From positions 5,766,001 through 5,830,000 of the forward strand of contig CM071589.1 in assembly GCA_036429605.1 (NCBI GenBank): DNA of 64,000 nucleotides, read 5' to 3'. This document shows, piece after piece, positions 10,735 to 27,837 of this stretch. Made by a program: the position numbers and the translations under genes. The notes under the pieces were generated by a model. That model worked only from the letters and a program-made list of their open reading frames with translations, did not search any database and was not told where the DNA came from. Numbering within the stretch: position 1 is the first letter of the stretch; every line of letters starts with the position of its first letter. Source of the DNA: Cladobotryum mycophilum. Lineage: Eukaryota > Ascomycota > Sordariomycetes > Hypocreales > Hypocreaceae.

Positions 10735-13700
10735 CTAGTGGTCTGGTATTTCCATATCCATGTTACTGTCTTGGCGCTCTTGATCCGATGTCTTCCCTGC
10801 CGTGGCCATAAAAGTCAACGGGCGGGCTCGCTCTTGCATCTCAGGAGCCTTGGTGTCGAAATTTTCGAATTCCGTAGCCCGGCTCTCATCTCCCGATTGG
10901 TGTACTTCAAAAGGTAATGCCCTGACCGCTTCGCTCTCCTCTGCGGTCAAGGTGTCTGGCGTCAGAGTTGCAGACTCGCTCCCCAAGTAACCTAGCTCCC
11001 GGCTCGGTATTAGAGGGGGCAAACTAGCTTCGCGAGAATGGTTTTCAGCATCGAAGCTCCTGCCAACCTCGGACTTACTGCCATTCGACAAATCCGCCAG
11101 TTCCACGCCAATGCTTTCCATCCGGTCTCCAAATGGATTTTCGAATGGGTTTCTATCATCGCTTCCCAATGATGCGCGGTTGCTGTTCATCGAGTCCATG
11201 CTATCGGCACGGTGTTTTCGCTTTGATGGTGAAATCGGGTCAACAGCTGGCCGCCCCCTTTCCTCGCTCGACCGTGAGCTTTCTTGGCTGAGCTCTATTC
11301 TAAATGCTCGGTTCTCTGATCGAACAAAGCGATCTAGTGAATCCACCAATGGCTCGCGTAGTGTATTTAATGACTCTTCTGTGGCATAAACTAGTAATGG
11401 AGTCTTTGTCTCTTGCCACATTTCTCGTAGAACACGTTCCACTTCAACTTTCTATTAGACAGGTTAGTCCTGGTTTTTATGCAGTGTAAGAAGCACCAAG
11501 TCTTACTTCCGACTTGACTGGTTGTTGACTGTCGGTAGGGGCATAGGCCAGTCTCCACCATTGATCCAAATGCTTCTGGTTATCCCCCAAGTCTATCAGG
11601 TCTCGCTCTAAACGTTGGCAAACATAAACAACATCGGCTTCAGTCGCAACGCCCCGGAGGAGATATTTTTTACAGGTCATGGGTTTTGAACGACCTGGTT
11701 TGTCTGGGTTGGTTAGTAGCCTGCCTAGGAAGCGCTGCTTCGCTTTAATCTGTTCCAACTGGGCGCGGAGGTCTGTGAATTGGTGAGCATATAAACCCCA
11801 AATCTCTAGTCAAGGTCTTTCTTACCCTTGGCTCTTGTTTCCACATCCGAGAGCACTCGCTCTGCTAAAAGAAGAACTTCTTCGACCTGCCCGTTGTACT
11901 TTTGCTGATCTTCAGTCATCTGACAAGAGGCTGCTCGGTAATCTGGGTATTTGTTTGTGTCGAATCCTGCGGCCTCCATTGTCTGAAAGCGACCATAGCC
12001 CTCTAGATAATCGCTAAATGCCTTCCACTGATCTCTGGCCCTGTTGATCATGCCATTCTTATCAGACATTTCTTGTTTTAGGTCATTTTGCCACGTTTGA
12101 AGACTCTTCTCTTCCTTCAGCAGCCTGTCCATGGCAGTTTTGGTCTCGCACCATCCCAGTTGTATACGTCGTGCTTCGTCTTTCCGGCTAACGAGATACT
12201 TCTCCGGATAGAGCTCCATGGGTATCTCAAGGGAGTCATCGGGTCCATCACCGCCAAATTTTATGGCAAGAACCTCTCCCATATTCTTGAGCATGGCCAT
12301 TCTGGAACTCTCATGTACCTCGTTCCATGCAAAGGCGTCACTCCACATGAGATGATCGATGGACTCATATAACGTCGTAATGGTGGCATAATCTGATTTC
12401 GGAGGCTCCAATTCCAATAGGCCGAACCTAGCATCCTCGCTGCCTTGGTCGTCTCCATAAACGGATGCGAGAGTCGCTACCTGACACAAGGGCTCAAAGA
12501 GTTTCTCATATTGATGACCAAGCTGCTCATAAAATTGTTTTTCGGGGCCGTTGATGGCGTCTTGTGTGAGATCCGTTAATACGCTGACTGTACCGTAACT
12601 GCGTTCTGTTGAGTCAAGAAACGCCATCAACCGGTGTATCTCCTCCTCAAAATCCGACCTTGCTTCGCCCTGCTCGCCCCACTGTGCCTCGCCGCTTTGC
12701 AGTTTTTGTAGAGCTTGCGTTGATAGAATCTGCTGGCCCTTCCACCACTCATTGTTGTAGCCATATGTTGCTGCAGGAGCGCCGCAATTCAGCAGAATAT
12801 TCCGGGCTAAAGGTATTTCATGAAGAATGGTTAATAATCCTCCCAGACGATGGTTTCCCACTGAAGTATTTCCTTGTATCAAGAAGGCGGGAGCACCGGC
12901 AACCCTCTTCCGCAACGACGGCGCTGGGATATCCGACATCTTTGCGGCCGCCGGTCCTACAGGTACCATTGCCCAACTGCCCTGATCATAATCGGACCGG
13001 TTGGCGGGGCCAAAGTAAGGCGTTGATGTTGAGGCTTCCGTGACTCCCGTCTCTAGAGGCGATGAAAACGATATACCTGCCTCATATGCAGATTCTCGTA
13101 GGGCCCTTTGAATATCCTCGTCTTCTTGAGAGCGCAACGGGGCGCCGCCTGCCATTTCATTAGCCCCAATATTTCAAGGGTAAGCGGTTGGATGATTACC
13201 AGTGGCGTCGCTGGCAGCCCAGTCAACCACCCTACCGAGCGGTGATCGGTCGTTTGACCTAGAGGGAGGTCTGGAAGGTGCCCCGGCGGCATAGTCTGGC
13301 GGAGGTGGTGTTACGCCTTGTATGATGTCGTTCTGGTTCACGGATTCGATGTGGAATGCTAGCAAACGATTAGCTCGTCTTGTCTAGTCGCGAGACAGCA
13401 CGCCCATACATATGCCAGAGCTGTTGGCGTTGCCTTCTCGGTCAGCTCCAAACAACTCCTCGTTCCATGCTTTAAGATACTTTTGTCGAAACTGCGACTG
13501 CTCAGTCCTTGCTGTTCATCGTCCACACCAAGTTGGGGGAGCACATACGTTCTCGGGACCGTCGAAAAACTGCATGACAACCGTCTCGACATTTCTGTTG
13601 TTATTCTGGCGGAGGGAAAATCATGATTAGCCAGGGAAAATGATGGATGTGAGTGCAACCCATGCGGCGAACCTTGAGCGCATTGATGACCATTATTCGA

Positions 13701-13774
13701 TCGTCGACATGATTAAGTCCAGCAAAGTCGATGACCTGCGAAATCTCATCCTCCGACGGGTCCATAGTGGCCAT
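10735..13774 (-). CDS. UBA/UIM ubiquitin-binding protein with degenerate USP-like domain
   Basis: A 903-residue protein in seven exons: 13774-13673, 13605-13549, 13497-13410, 13358-13200, 13148-11826, 11772-11507 and 11451-10735. Most introns carry CTAAC/CTAAT branch sites. The N-terminal 50 residues look like a UBA-like fold. Residues 143-157 (QEDEDIQRALRESAY) are a textbook ubiquitin-interacting motif. This UBA-UIM order resembles USP25/USP28. Downstream, residues 225-250 resemble a USP Cys box, but the catalytic cysteine position is Ser231 in G228-N-T-S-V-G-N. No His box was recognised. A coiled-coil-like charged region and a disordered tail follow. I infer a non-catalytic ubiquitin reader or scaffold. 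An alternative is a fungal UIM family unrelated to USPs. The first donor (GTTCGC) is unusual. Confidence 0.72.
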
Positions 13775-14714
13775 GGTGAATTACTTCAATGCTTCCACTA
13801 TAGCAACATGAGGCGTTTCTGCAAGGTGTATCGTCGTCTGGCGAGATTCGAATGGGGACTGGAGCTTGGCGAGCTCCCTCGTTTGACCAAATAGGAAATA
13901 CTGTTCTCGTGCCCTAACAGCCGACCCGTCGCGTGGGGAAGAGGGGCATGAGCGATGTAACAGCTCCCTGGCTCTGCGATCGTAGGATGAGAACGAGGAA
14001 CGGAAAAGAAAGCAATATGAAGAGCGTTGGTCGTGACAAGCCGCATATATAGGCTCGCACAAGCCGTCGAGCTTGTCAACGACGGCGTAGTTGAGCTTTA
14101 GACGTGGGATTCCGGTCTGTGACTGGTGCTAAGTGATGTGTTGTTTTGAGTATGAACCACTACTAACGAGGGACGATAAGATAAGGGATAAAGTGGCGGC
14201 GGCAGCGCAGTGACGTGCTGAGATTCAGTGGCTATAGCGATGCAAGGAACCCTCCAGAAATGTTCTACTTGGATATTATGGGGCCTACATACCTAGTACC
14301 TAGTACTTATTCACCACCAAGGAATATTCGTTCGTCCAATATTGAGATTCTTTCTATAACCGTCATCACTGTTATGCCTTTAAAGTACGGGAGTCAACCT
14401 TCTGTGAAGTGAATGTGTATTGATGATCTAGGCATCCAATGCTGCCTATGACGTAGCACACCAAGAACGGCCAAAAAGGCTACAAGGAGATAATTGCTAA
14501 AAGAGGTGTATTATCAAGAAGCCTCGCAAATCCCATAGTTCCAATATCGAGATGCCCACGCGCCGTGGTCCAATCCTCCTCCCATGCCCAAATAGTCCCG
14601 GGGTCGCCGCCCAACGCCGCAAAACCAAATCCGCTATGCAGTTGACTGTTAAATGTGGTGCCATGACAGCAAACACTATTTGTGCTTTGTGCCGATGAAG
14701 CAAAAATTCGGCTT
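13775..14714. other. Intergenic, no gene found
   Basis: This is the 5' flank of the UBA/UIM gene and the 3' flank of the E2 gene, both reading leftward. It contains a short TACCTAGTACCTAGTACT repeat at about 14289-14308. ORFs are short and featureless. Confidence 0.5.
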
Positions 14715-15503
14715 TCATTCTTCATCCTCATCGTCCTCATCAAAGTCATCCATATTATCATCGCTATCACTCCCGCCAAAGTCTTCTTCTTCCTCTGACA
14801 TGTTCCAGAAGTCGGCATCATCATCGACCGCTTTGATTGGCACCGGCGCCAACTCGGCTGCCGTGGGCATAGTGGAGCCCTCCGGGATGTCGCTCTGGGT
14901 TCGAGCCACTGTCCCCTTGGCCAGGGTGTCGTACTCATCGCGTTTGTCCCGGTAGCAGACACTAGCATCTACATTGGCGGGCGAGTTGATCTCAGGGTCA
15001 TCCAGTAGTAGAAGGACGGACCGCAGGACCGACTCAACTCCGTGGAGTACATTCCACCGCTCACTTGCCAGTTCGCCGGACTGTTCATCCTCTCCGGGCT
15101 TGTGAAGAATCGAAATGCAGAGGTTGCCGTCGTTGTAGATGTTGGGATGGAAAATGTTCTTGGTCAGGAACCGGAATGTCGGAGGTTGGTATGGGTAATC
15201 GCTAGGAAATTTCATTTCGGCCTTGAGTGAGTTGTAAATATGGTGATGCCCATGCTTGGATACACAATGTAGGCAATGATGCCCAACTCACCTTGAGGTA
15301 TGCTCCGTGCCAGACGCTATCGGGATTGACAACCCATAGTCCCAAGTCCCACTTCAGAAGGTTGGTCTCGTCCGTCTGTTTTGGCAGAGGTTAGCTTTCC
15401 AAAATTATCCACGCGTGATGGTTTGGTAAACGCATACGGCGATGTCTACCCATTTCTCCTTCTGCAAGGATTGCAATTCCTGCATGAGCCGTTTCTGAGC
15501 CAT
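14715..15503 (-). CDS. CDC34: Ubiquitin-conjugating enzyme E2, Cdc34/Ubc3 type
   Basis: A 218-residue E2 that works with SCF ubiquitin ligases in cell-cycle protein turnover. Exons are 15503-15438, 15375-15292 and 15221-14715. The HPN motif is at 75-77 and the active cysteine is C85 (GNLCISILH). It is followed by the acidic-loop insertion around residues 92-103 (PGEDEQSGELASERW) that is diagnostic of Cdc34-class E2s. The conserved SPANVDASVCYR segment follows. The last 40 residues are strongly Asp/Glu-rich, matching the acidic tail that Cdc34 uses to bind the cullin basic canyon. Length is shorter than yeast Cdc34 (295) but close to human (236). Confidence 0.93.
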
Positions 15504-16780
15504 CGTGACACCGTTGTGGCAAGACTAGAGAGATGAGGGCTGCTGTGGTCGCGGTGTGTTGGATGAAAGTGAACAAGAGTCTCGAGTCACCCGGCGAGCT
15601 GAGGGTCTTCTTTCGGGTCTCGAGTGTTCAGGTGATGGCTCGAGGGAGGGGACTGGTGGCGGCGGCGGCGGCGGTCTGTGGGACGTCGTACAAGTAGAAA
15701 CGGCCCGAGGCAATACAAAACAGACAAACAGCGTTGAGGACCGATTAAGTAGCCTTTCACGTTGACAGATGAGGTGAATGAACCCGTGTTGAACTCCAGG
15801 AAAGAAAAGAAAGAAAGAAAAAGAAAGTCTCGGAAAGGGATGCGAGGTGAGTGACTTGGAGAGTGGAAGCAAAGGGATCGTACTCCGTAAATCAGGGAGT
15901 TTGCCGTTTGGGACCAACCAAGGCCGGTTACGGGCAGAAGAAGCCTCCCATTGATAAAGTGACGGCATCAGGTGGCTGCAGCAGGTGACTTGACGCACTG
16001 CTACGGCGCTAACAGATTACAGTGGTTGAGTGGAGGCCATCATGGTACGATGGATACCAGCTGGGCGGTGAGATGGCGGGCAACACTGGAGAACCCGGCA
16101 GATACCGGGCGATAGAACCACTGAAGCCCTCAGTCTGAGCCACTAAAGCCGACCACTGAGGCGCTGAGAGGCACTGAAACCTGAACTGAACCCCTCTCAT
16201 CCGCAACTGGAATGTAAAAATATGCCTTGAGGTTGGAAGCCCCACATCCAACCCATGGACGGATCCATTCTCTGGCGCGCCCTATCCGACGCTTCCAGCG
16301 CATATGCAAAAGCCCTGCTTGTCCTATTATATCAGACACGATGACCACGGTTTCAAGCCTCATCACAACGTACCAAGATCATGATTCATTCAGAGGTACG
16401 AGAAGGAGTCACTCATGAACCAAAGAATACGTGTTTGAATCCTTTGTCACTGCGGTACGGAGTATCAAGGTATGGAATATTGCATCCCCAATTAGGCGCC
16501 CGCTCCATCCCGCATAGCCCGTCCCCGATCAGCCTCACAACGGAATTAATTGGTTGGGTAATAAAACTGCCTGAATAATACCCAAGACCAGGGATTTGTC
16601 TTAGGCAGCACTGCTTCATTCATTTATTCCTCTCATCGTTTTTAGTAATTCTTACTCACATGCCCCCGTAATGTATTCGTCATCTTCGCATTCCCCATTT
16701 GTATATAATACTACATCTATCCACACGCTATATGACAGCCCGTATCCATATGCTCCATGCTGCAATTATCTCGCATGCTT
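15504..16780. other. Intergenic, no gene found
   Basis: About 1.3 kb between the E2 start and the GCN2 stop. A (GGC)n run lies at 15657-15674. The ORFs seen are low-complexity and lack domains. Nothing else is supportable. Confidence 0.5.
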
Positions 16781-21867
<5,087 letters not shown>

Positions 21868-22495
21868 AGTTGCGTGAGTCCCGAGTAAGTGCCACAGCCG
21901 AGGCCGTGACGCTTTACGTGGAAGAAACCATATTCAAGACTCTGAAATATAGGCACAATGGTATAGGGACGATGTACTACGGTAGGTAGGAAAAGGATGG
22001 ATATGATGCCTTGGTGGAGGTCGGGTTGTTTAGAGACTTCAATGGTGGGGTAATTAGCCTCCTGTGAGCACCTGCTTCAGCTCTTGGAGTCGCTGAAACT
22101 GACTCAACCTCGAACCTCATCAGGCCCGTTACAGGGCTGAGTGAGCAGGGGTTCCAGCTTGTTTTGGCGCATCTTGCAGCTGCAATGCGCTAGAAGAGTG
22201 CCAACCAATCGGCGCCGCGGGGCAGCCTAGTCCAACAATGGGCGTTGGTCTGCCCTGTATTTGGACGGGTTTGGTTGTCACACGGGCATTTCGTCACCAG
22301 CGGAACCCAAAGTAAACAACTCCACTATCAAAAGAGTAAATAATATTCATCCATCCCACTACCAAACAACACAACAAGTGCGGACAACACCGCGCATTGC
22401 TCCTAAATGCCTTAATTACGGCTTTATCTCTCCCGAAAACAGATGCACGATTAGTATCGACTTTTACTTTACAGAATTGCTGGCTGTAGTTCAAA
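21868..22495. other. Shared divergent promoter region, GCN2/CUT12
   Basis: 628 bp between the starts of GCN2 (leftward) and CUT12 (rightward). No gene was seen. It presumably contains both promoters. Confidence 0.5.
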
Positions 22496-24571
22496 ATGCT
22501 GGGATGGATGCTTGGACGAGGGGAAAACGCGCTGGACGCGATTGATGATGGTGGTAGGACAGCTCCTCGCATACGCATATCGGCGAGAATATAGAGGAAC
22601 TAATATCAATAAATAGATACAACGCAGATCGAACAACCGGACACCCCTGCGCCGGTGTTCGCCGCAAGAGCATTCAAGAGCGCGTTGTTTGGAACTCCTG
22701 CCCCTCGAGCCGACTCACCATCAAGATCGCGAGCCAAAAGCAACGCCGAGTCAGTAGTATCAACGATAGAACGAGATATGGGAACTCCGATGAAGCCACA
22801 GGGTATTCTCCTAACACCAGGAACGGGAACAAACCGACGAAAACGCGTTTCATTCAATCATGAAGCGTTGACCACGACCAAGTCGATCTCACCCAATGAT
22901 AATGGGAAAGAAAGCGGCGGCAAACGCACACGTCTTTCTGAGGCTTTGGAAAAGGCTAGACGTAAAGGTAGCGGCACAGGATCTAAAAAGACTGATGCGC
23001 CTTCAAACAAGGAAACATCAGACTCTGAATGGGAGGAAGAAGAGGACGATAATTTCTGCACAAACGACATCACTTTAGATCTCAACGAGCCGCACTCTCA
23101 GTCTGGTAAGTACTGGAAGGGAGAATTTGAGAGATATCGCAAAGAGGCTGGGGCGGAGATGGAAAAATTGATCAAGTATAAGCAACGGGCCAAATCTTAT
23201 GCCCGTGAAAAGGACGTCGAGGCCCTGCAACTTGCCGATAAGCTCAAGGAAGAGCAAGAGAAGGTGATTGCGATGGAAAAGAAAATTGCCGAAAATGCAG
23301 GCCAGATGGCAGCGAAGCAACGAGACTCTTGCGGCTCCGAGTCGGCAGAATTTCTGGCAACGCTCACAAAGCAAACCGCCATGGCAGCACAATACCGGCA
23401 CCGCGTTCAAGAGCTAGAGGAGCAACTCGAGGATCTGATTCAGGGGAGGGAACAGGACGGCGAACCCAAAGGAAAGAAACGCCGAACTGCTGTACCCTCG
23501 CCCACGACCCAAAGAACCCTTTTAGACACCCAGCGAGAGCTACGGCGAGCAAGAACACAACTAAAGGAATTGGATGCTCTGCGTGAGCAGGTGTCGTCTC
23601 TTAAATCACAACTGAAGCAGGCTAGTCGTCGGAATAGCTTTGATGTAGTGGATTCTGATAAATCTGAGTCATCGAGAATTCAAGAGCTAAAAGCACAGCT
23701 CAAACAAGTAAAGGGGGAATCTGCGAAAAAGGATGAGGAAATTTTACAGCTCAAAGGCGACTTTGAGACGTTTAGAAAGGAGAGCGAAGCTCACGATGCG
23801 GATTCCAAGGCTGTGCTTGAACGAGCCCATACCAAGATCTCTGATCTTAAGAAGGAAATTAGAAGCCTCAAGACCACCAACTCAACCGAGCTGACTCGGC
23901 CAAGGAGCTGGCATCCAAAGTCCGAAAACGATCAGCTAACAAAGGACGATTTGAGCATGGAGCTACCATCAAAACGCGCAGTCATTCCCGGGATTGGGCG
24001 ACGAAGCATTGATCTTGCCGAACTCGACCGACCCGACATGCTGAACCTCAAGCCGCGAACCCTGCGAGAGAAGTATCGAGAAGATGCTACGGGAAATCAA
24101 ATGGATGCTGCTACACCCAAACCTGTTCCCAACATATTGACTGACCGACCGAACCTCGAGAAGCCTAGATGGCAACCGTTCGTTCCAAGGTCACCCAGAA
24201 ATAGAGCTTACCTGGACGAGGGTGTGACAAGACGCATTCAAAATGGAGCTACGACTTCTACAACCAAGCTCAAAGACATTACTGTGCCTGACCTACCCGC
24301 CCTCGCCAAATCCATAGCTCGTTCCAAGCGATCTGGATCTGTTGAAAGAGGAGAGGTTGAAGTTGACCTCCTGCAAGATCGATTTGCCCGTTTAGGCGGC
24401 CCCGATGGCAATCAAGAGAGGGGTAAAGGCACAGTGGTGTTGAGCACGAGTGCCAGGAGTTCATTACCACCAGATCGACGGGCCGCGGCCCTTGCCCGGA
24501 TTGAAAAGAGAATGGCAGAAAAGAGGGCGCAGCGACGCGACGGGTATGACAAGGAGAATGTAAGACCATGA
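22496..24571 (+). CDS. CUT12: Spindle pole body protein, Cut12 family
   Basis: A 670-residue fungal Cut12-type protein needed for spindle pole body activation and spindle formation. Exon 1 (22496-22553) encodes M-L-G-W-M-L-G...DDG. A 63-nt intron with CTAAT and TAG acceptor follows. Exon 2 (22617-24571) opens with DTTQIEQPDTPAPVFAARAFKSA. The family signature is the N-terminal PQGILLTPGTGTNRRKRVSF block. Long charged coiled coils span roughly residues 170-430 (EREK-rich heptads). A basic C-terminus ends with repeated Ala/Arg helices. Without the short first exon the protein would have no ATG start. It is divergent from GCN2. Confidence 0.82.
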
Positions 24572-24950
24572 AATGTTCAAACTGTATGAGAAAGAAGGCG
24601 AACCATTTTGTTTTTTGTTTGTTTTTTTGTGTAGGTTTAGTTTTAGGTCCAGCAGGGAGTTTTGGGCGAGAGGAGCGGGTGTCATGAAACGAATTTACTG
24701 TTCGACGGTACCGGGAGAGGGGGGGACATTTTATTATATGCAGGCTATAGATGGCTTTTGCATATATGCGGTGCTTGGATGGAAATTGTTGTTCTTTTTT
24801 TATTACATACCTAATATTACGTAGAATGAGGCTTGTTTTTTTGGGGGGCAGCCGTATGGATTATATTGGTGGTGAATAATCAAAATCTGCAGTGACACAA
24901 CTCTTACACCTTGCATCTACACGGTGGTGGTGGAGTCAAGCCCTCTACTC
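24572..24950. other. Intergenic spacer
   Basis: T-rich 3' flank of CUT12 (T runs near 24613, 24796 and 24836) and the short upstream region of ureF. No gene was seen. Confidence 0.5.
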
Positions 24951-25959
24951 ATGGCATTTAATCAGCTGGTCCTCAAGGTTAGGGAAGATGAGATTAAGGA
25001 TGAGATTGAGGTTCTGGAGCAGAGGCTTCAGGCAGCTAGAGCCCGTTTGAGGGCGAGCAGTCCGTCTACCATGGATATTGTTGTTGATGTGCCTGCGCCG
25101 CCCGTCACTTGTGAGTTCCCACCGTCAATCTCATCAACATCAACACCATCGTCCAACATCACGTTACCAAGCACCAAGCACCAATCATCCAACATCAAGC
25201 ATCAAGCATCAATCAGGCATCAATCATCACTAACTAACATCCCTCCAGCCCCCTCTCCTCCACACACTTCCTCCTCCTCCTCGCCGACTCCGCCCTCCCC
25301 ATCGGCTCCTTCGCCTTCAGCAGCGGCCTCGAGTCCTACGCAGCGCACAACAAACCCTCCAGCTTCTCCACCTTCCTCCCCTCTCGCTCTCCTCCTTCGC
25401 GTCCACCACCCTGCCCTTCGTACTGGCCGCGCACCGTGACCCCGCTTCGCTGCCGGACCTGGACGACCAGCTCGACGCGGCGGTCGTGTGCACCGTGGGC
25501 CGCAGGGCGAGCGTGGCGCAGGGGAGAGCGCTGCTGAGTATTTGGGAGAGGTCGTTTAGGCACACGCTGCCGTTGAGGGAGAGGGACGCGCACACGCTGA
25601 GGGAGTTTTCTGCGCTGCTGAAGAGGGAGAGCAAGGCGGATGTGCCGCTTGCTTCGGCGCACTTGGGACCGCTGTTTGGTGCGATATGTTCCATCGTGGG
25701 CTTGAGTCTGCACCAGACGGCGTACGTCTTCATGCTGAGTCATGTCAAGGCCTTGGTATCAGCGGCCGTTCGAGCCAACATGTTTGGTCCCTACCAGGCG
25801 CAGAAACTGCTGGCAAGTGACAACGTGCAGCACATGATCAACGCCGTGGTCGAGAGAGAGTGGGAGACCCCAATCGAAGAGGCGGGACAGAGCGTGCCGG
25901 TCATGGACCTGTGGATCGGACGCCATGAAACATTGTACTCGAGAATCTTTAATAGCTAG
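24951..25959 (+). CDS. ureF: Urease accessory protein UreF (apparent frameshift at exon junction)
   Basis: UreF is the accessory factor that, with UreD/H and UreG, delivers nickel to apo-urease in the cytosol. Exon 1 (24951-25110) encodes a coiled-coil N-terminus (EIKDEIEVLEQRLQAARARL) and ends at GTGAGT. Exon 2 (25249-25959) follows a CTAACTAAC branch and CAG acceptor. It encodes the hallmark LLLLADSALPIGSFAFSSGLESY and a full UreF helical domain ending in LYSRIFNS. The exon phases do not match: exon 1 leaves one base, exon 2 needs two. One more C in the five-C run at 25249-25253 would fix it. I therefore suspect a base-calling error or an alternative donor. The 138-nt intron contains degenerate ATCAAGCATCA repeats. 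Confidence 0.85.
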
Positions 25960-26082
25960 GTAAAGAATGCTTTTCAGTGCATTCTATTGTTTTTGATTAG
26001 ATGGTATCGTTATCTTCTTATTATACAAGCCAAAAATTCTATATCATCCCCTCCCAACGCCGACATATAAAAACGCCCATGC

Positions 26083-27372
26083 TTATTCGTCATCGCTATC
26101 GCTATCATAAGACACCAGCGGCCCCGCCGATGCCGCAGCTTTGGGTTTCGATGTCACACCAACCTTGGCCTTGTTTAGCGCAGCCAGGGTGCTGCTTGAG
26201 AAGACACCGTTGCTCTGAGGCGGTTGCTCCTCTTGCTCGGCTCCCATGTACGAGGGCTCGCCATCCTCAATCATAAAAGGCTCCTGGTATTCCAGCTCGT
26301 GGACTTGCCGTCCAACAGGGTTGACGGCATTGGCGCCTCGGGCAAAGTGTACCTCGTCTGGCGCCTCATACCCTTCAAGGCCATAACTGCTCTCAATCTT
26401 CCGTCGTTTTCGAGCTTCGGGATCTTTGCCTTCGATCTCTGCCACAAACTCCGCAGGTAGAGCTCTTCGAATAGCCTCAGCGGCCTGTTCTTCGATCCTC
26501 CTCGATTCACGCGCTCGTGCCATGGGGTTGGGGTCGGCAGTGGCCCATCGAACGTTTAGGGTCTCGTCGTGATCGAGCGATTGGTGGGCCATTGCTTCCT
26601 TTGCGAATTGCGCGTTGGCTTCGTTTGTGTATGTGATGAATGCGACACCTCGGGTGTTCAAGACGCGAGCTGTGAACTGTTAGCTATCCGCTACCGACTA
26701 TGCAAGACACCCAAAACTTACTGCGCTCAATCTGCCCCCATTCCGCAAAATGACGTGCCACAACTTCCTCAATGTCATCCGTGACATGTATCCTGCCAAC
26801 GTATACCGTTCGATTCTGTCGCATAAAGCTTCCGACACCGCCCATGTCATCTCTGTAGTCGGAATGTTTGTCTCGGCCGAAGCAATCAATGTTTGGGTTG
26901 AAAATATCAAACGTCGTAGGGAGTCGGTGAATATAGCTGCAGTCGGCGCCTTTGGGACAGAGACCACGGCTAAAGAAGAGGCAGAAGAAGCTTCCAGTAA
27001 CAGAATCTGCCTTTGTATAACCGGAATCTTGAGCAATGTTGCAACGCCCCTTGGCATGAGTTTGAGCGTAGGCCTCGCTATCACCGCCCGCCCATTTGTT
27101 GTACCTTTGAATCAGGTCAGTCAAAGCCTCTCACGCAATGGCAGCAAAGAACCTTACCAGATATTGTATGTCGTGCCTGTTTGCGGTGGCGGCTCAGACG
27201 TAATGGTATCGGGATCGACTTGGGCCCTGGCCGGCCGCTTCTTTTTGCGAATAATCTTCTTGATGACCTTTTTCTGGGGAGCACCTTCGGGATTTGTTGT
27301 CGCCACGGCCATCTCTTGGTTATCCTGCTCAGCGACCAGCGCCATCTCGACCTGTTCGTCTTGATCGGCCAT
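26083..27372 (-). CDS. CWC2: Pre-mRNA-splicing factor Cwc2 (RBM22-like)
   Basis: A 394-residue spliceosomal RNA-binding protein of the Prp19-associated complex. It contacts U6 snRNA and intron at the active spliceosome. Exons are 27372-27158, 27104-26722 and 26669-26083. After a basic N-terminus (KKVIKKIIRKKKRP) comes the Torus region. Then comes a CCCH zinc finger C-x7-C-x5-C-x3-H (CLFFSRGLC...CSYIH), and an RRM with RNP2-like TVYVGRI and RNP1-like RGVAFITY. The C-terminus is disordered and ends with an acidic Ser/Asp tail. The gene is divergent from RBG1 and convergent with ureF. Length is consistent with filamentous fungal Cwc2. Confidence 0.93.
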
Positions 27373-27837
27373 GATTCCCGTCTCGCAGGTCGCAGCCGAT
27401 GGCTTTGTTTGGAATTGGTAGATTTATCTTCGAGTCTTGTGTCCCGTATGAGGGATCAACGCGCCCACGGAATTGTAGCCGATGATGATGGTGCTGCTGG
27501 TTTTTGATGTCAATGGATATGCGATGATGTGTTCGCCTTTGATTTCCATATCCAGATCAAATTATTTGGCTGACGCGCGCGAGGCTGGGGGAACTTTCCT
27601 GCAGGCAGGTGGCGTAAATGGCAGGCGGTGAGTGGGCCATCCCACCGAACTGGGCCAAGGCCACCGTCGAATCCCCTCCAAGATTGATTCTGCCAAAAAG
27701 CCCCCACCTCATATCAACCAAAGCACTCGTTGAATCTCTTGATAGAGAGAGAACATCGTTGTCTGTTCATCCGTTGGTTTTATTATTATTATTTATAGAA
27801 GACGGTATAGCCGTCCATAAACAAGAGAAGCTTCAAG
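27373..27837. other. Shared divergent promoter region, CWC2/RBG1
   Basis: 465 bp between two divergently transcribed genes of RNA and translation metabolism. A TTATTATTATTATT run lies at about 27780-27793. No gene was seen. Confidence 0.5.
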
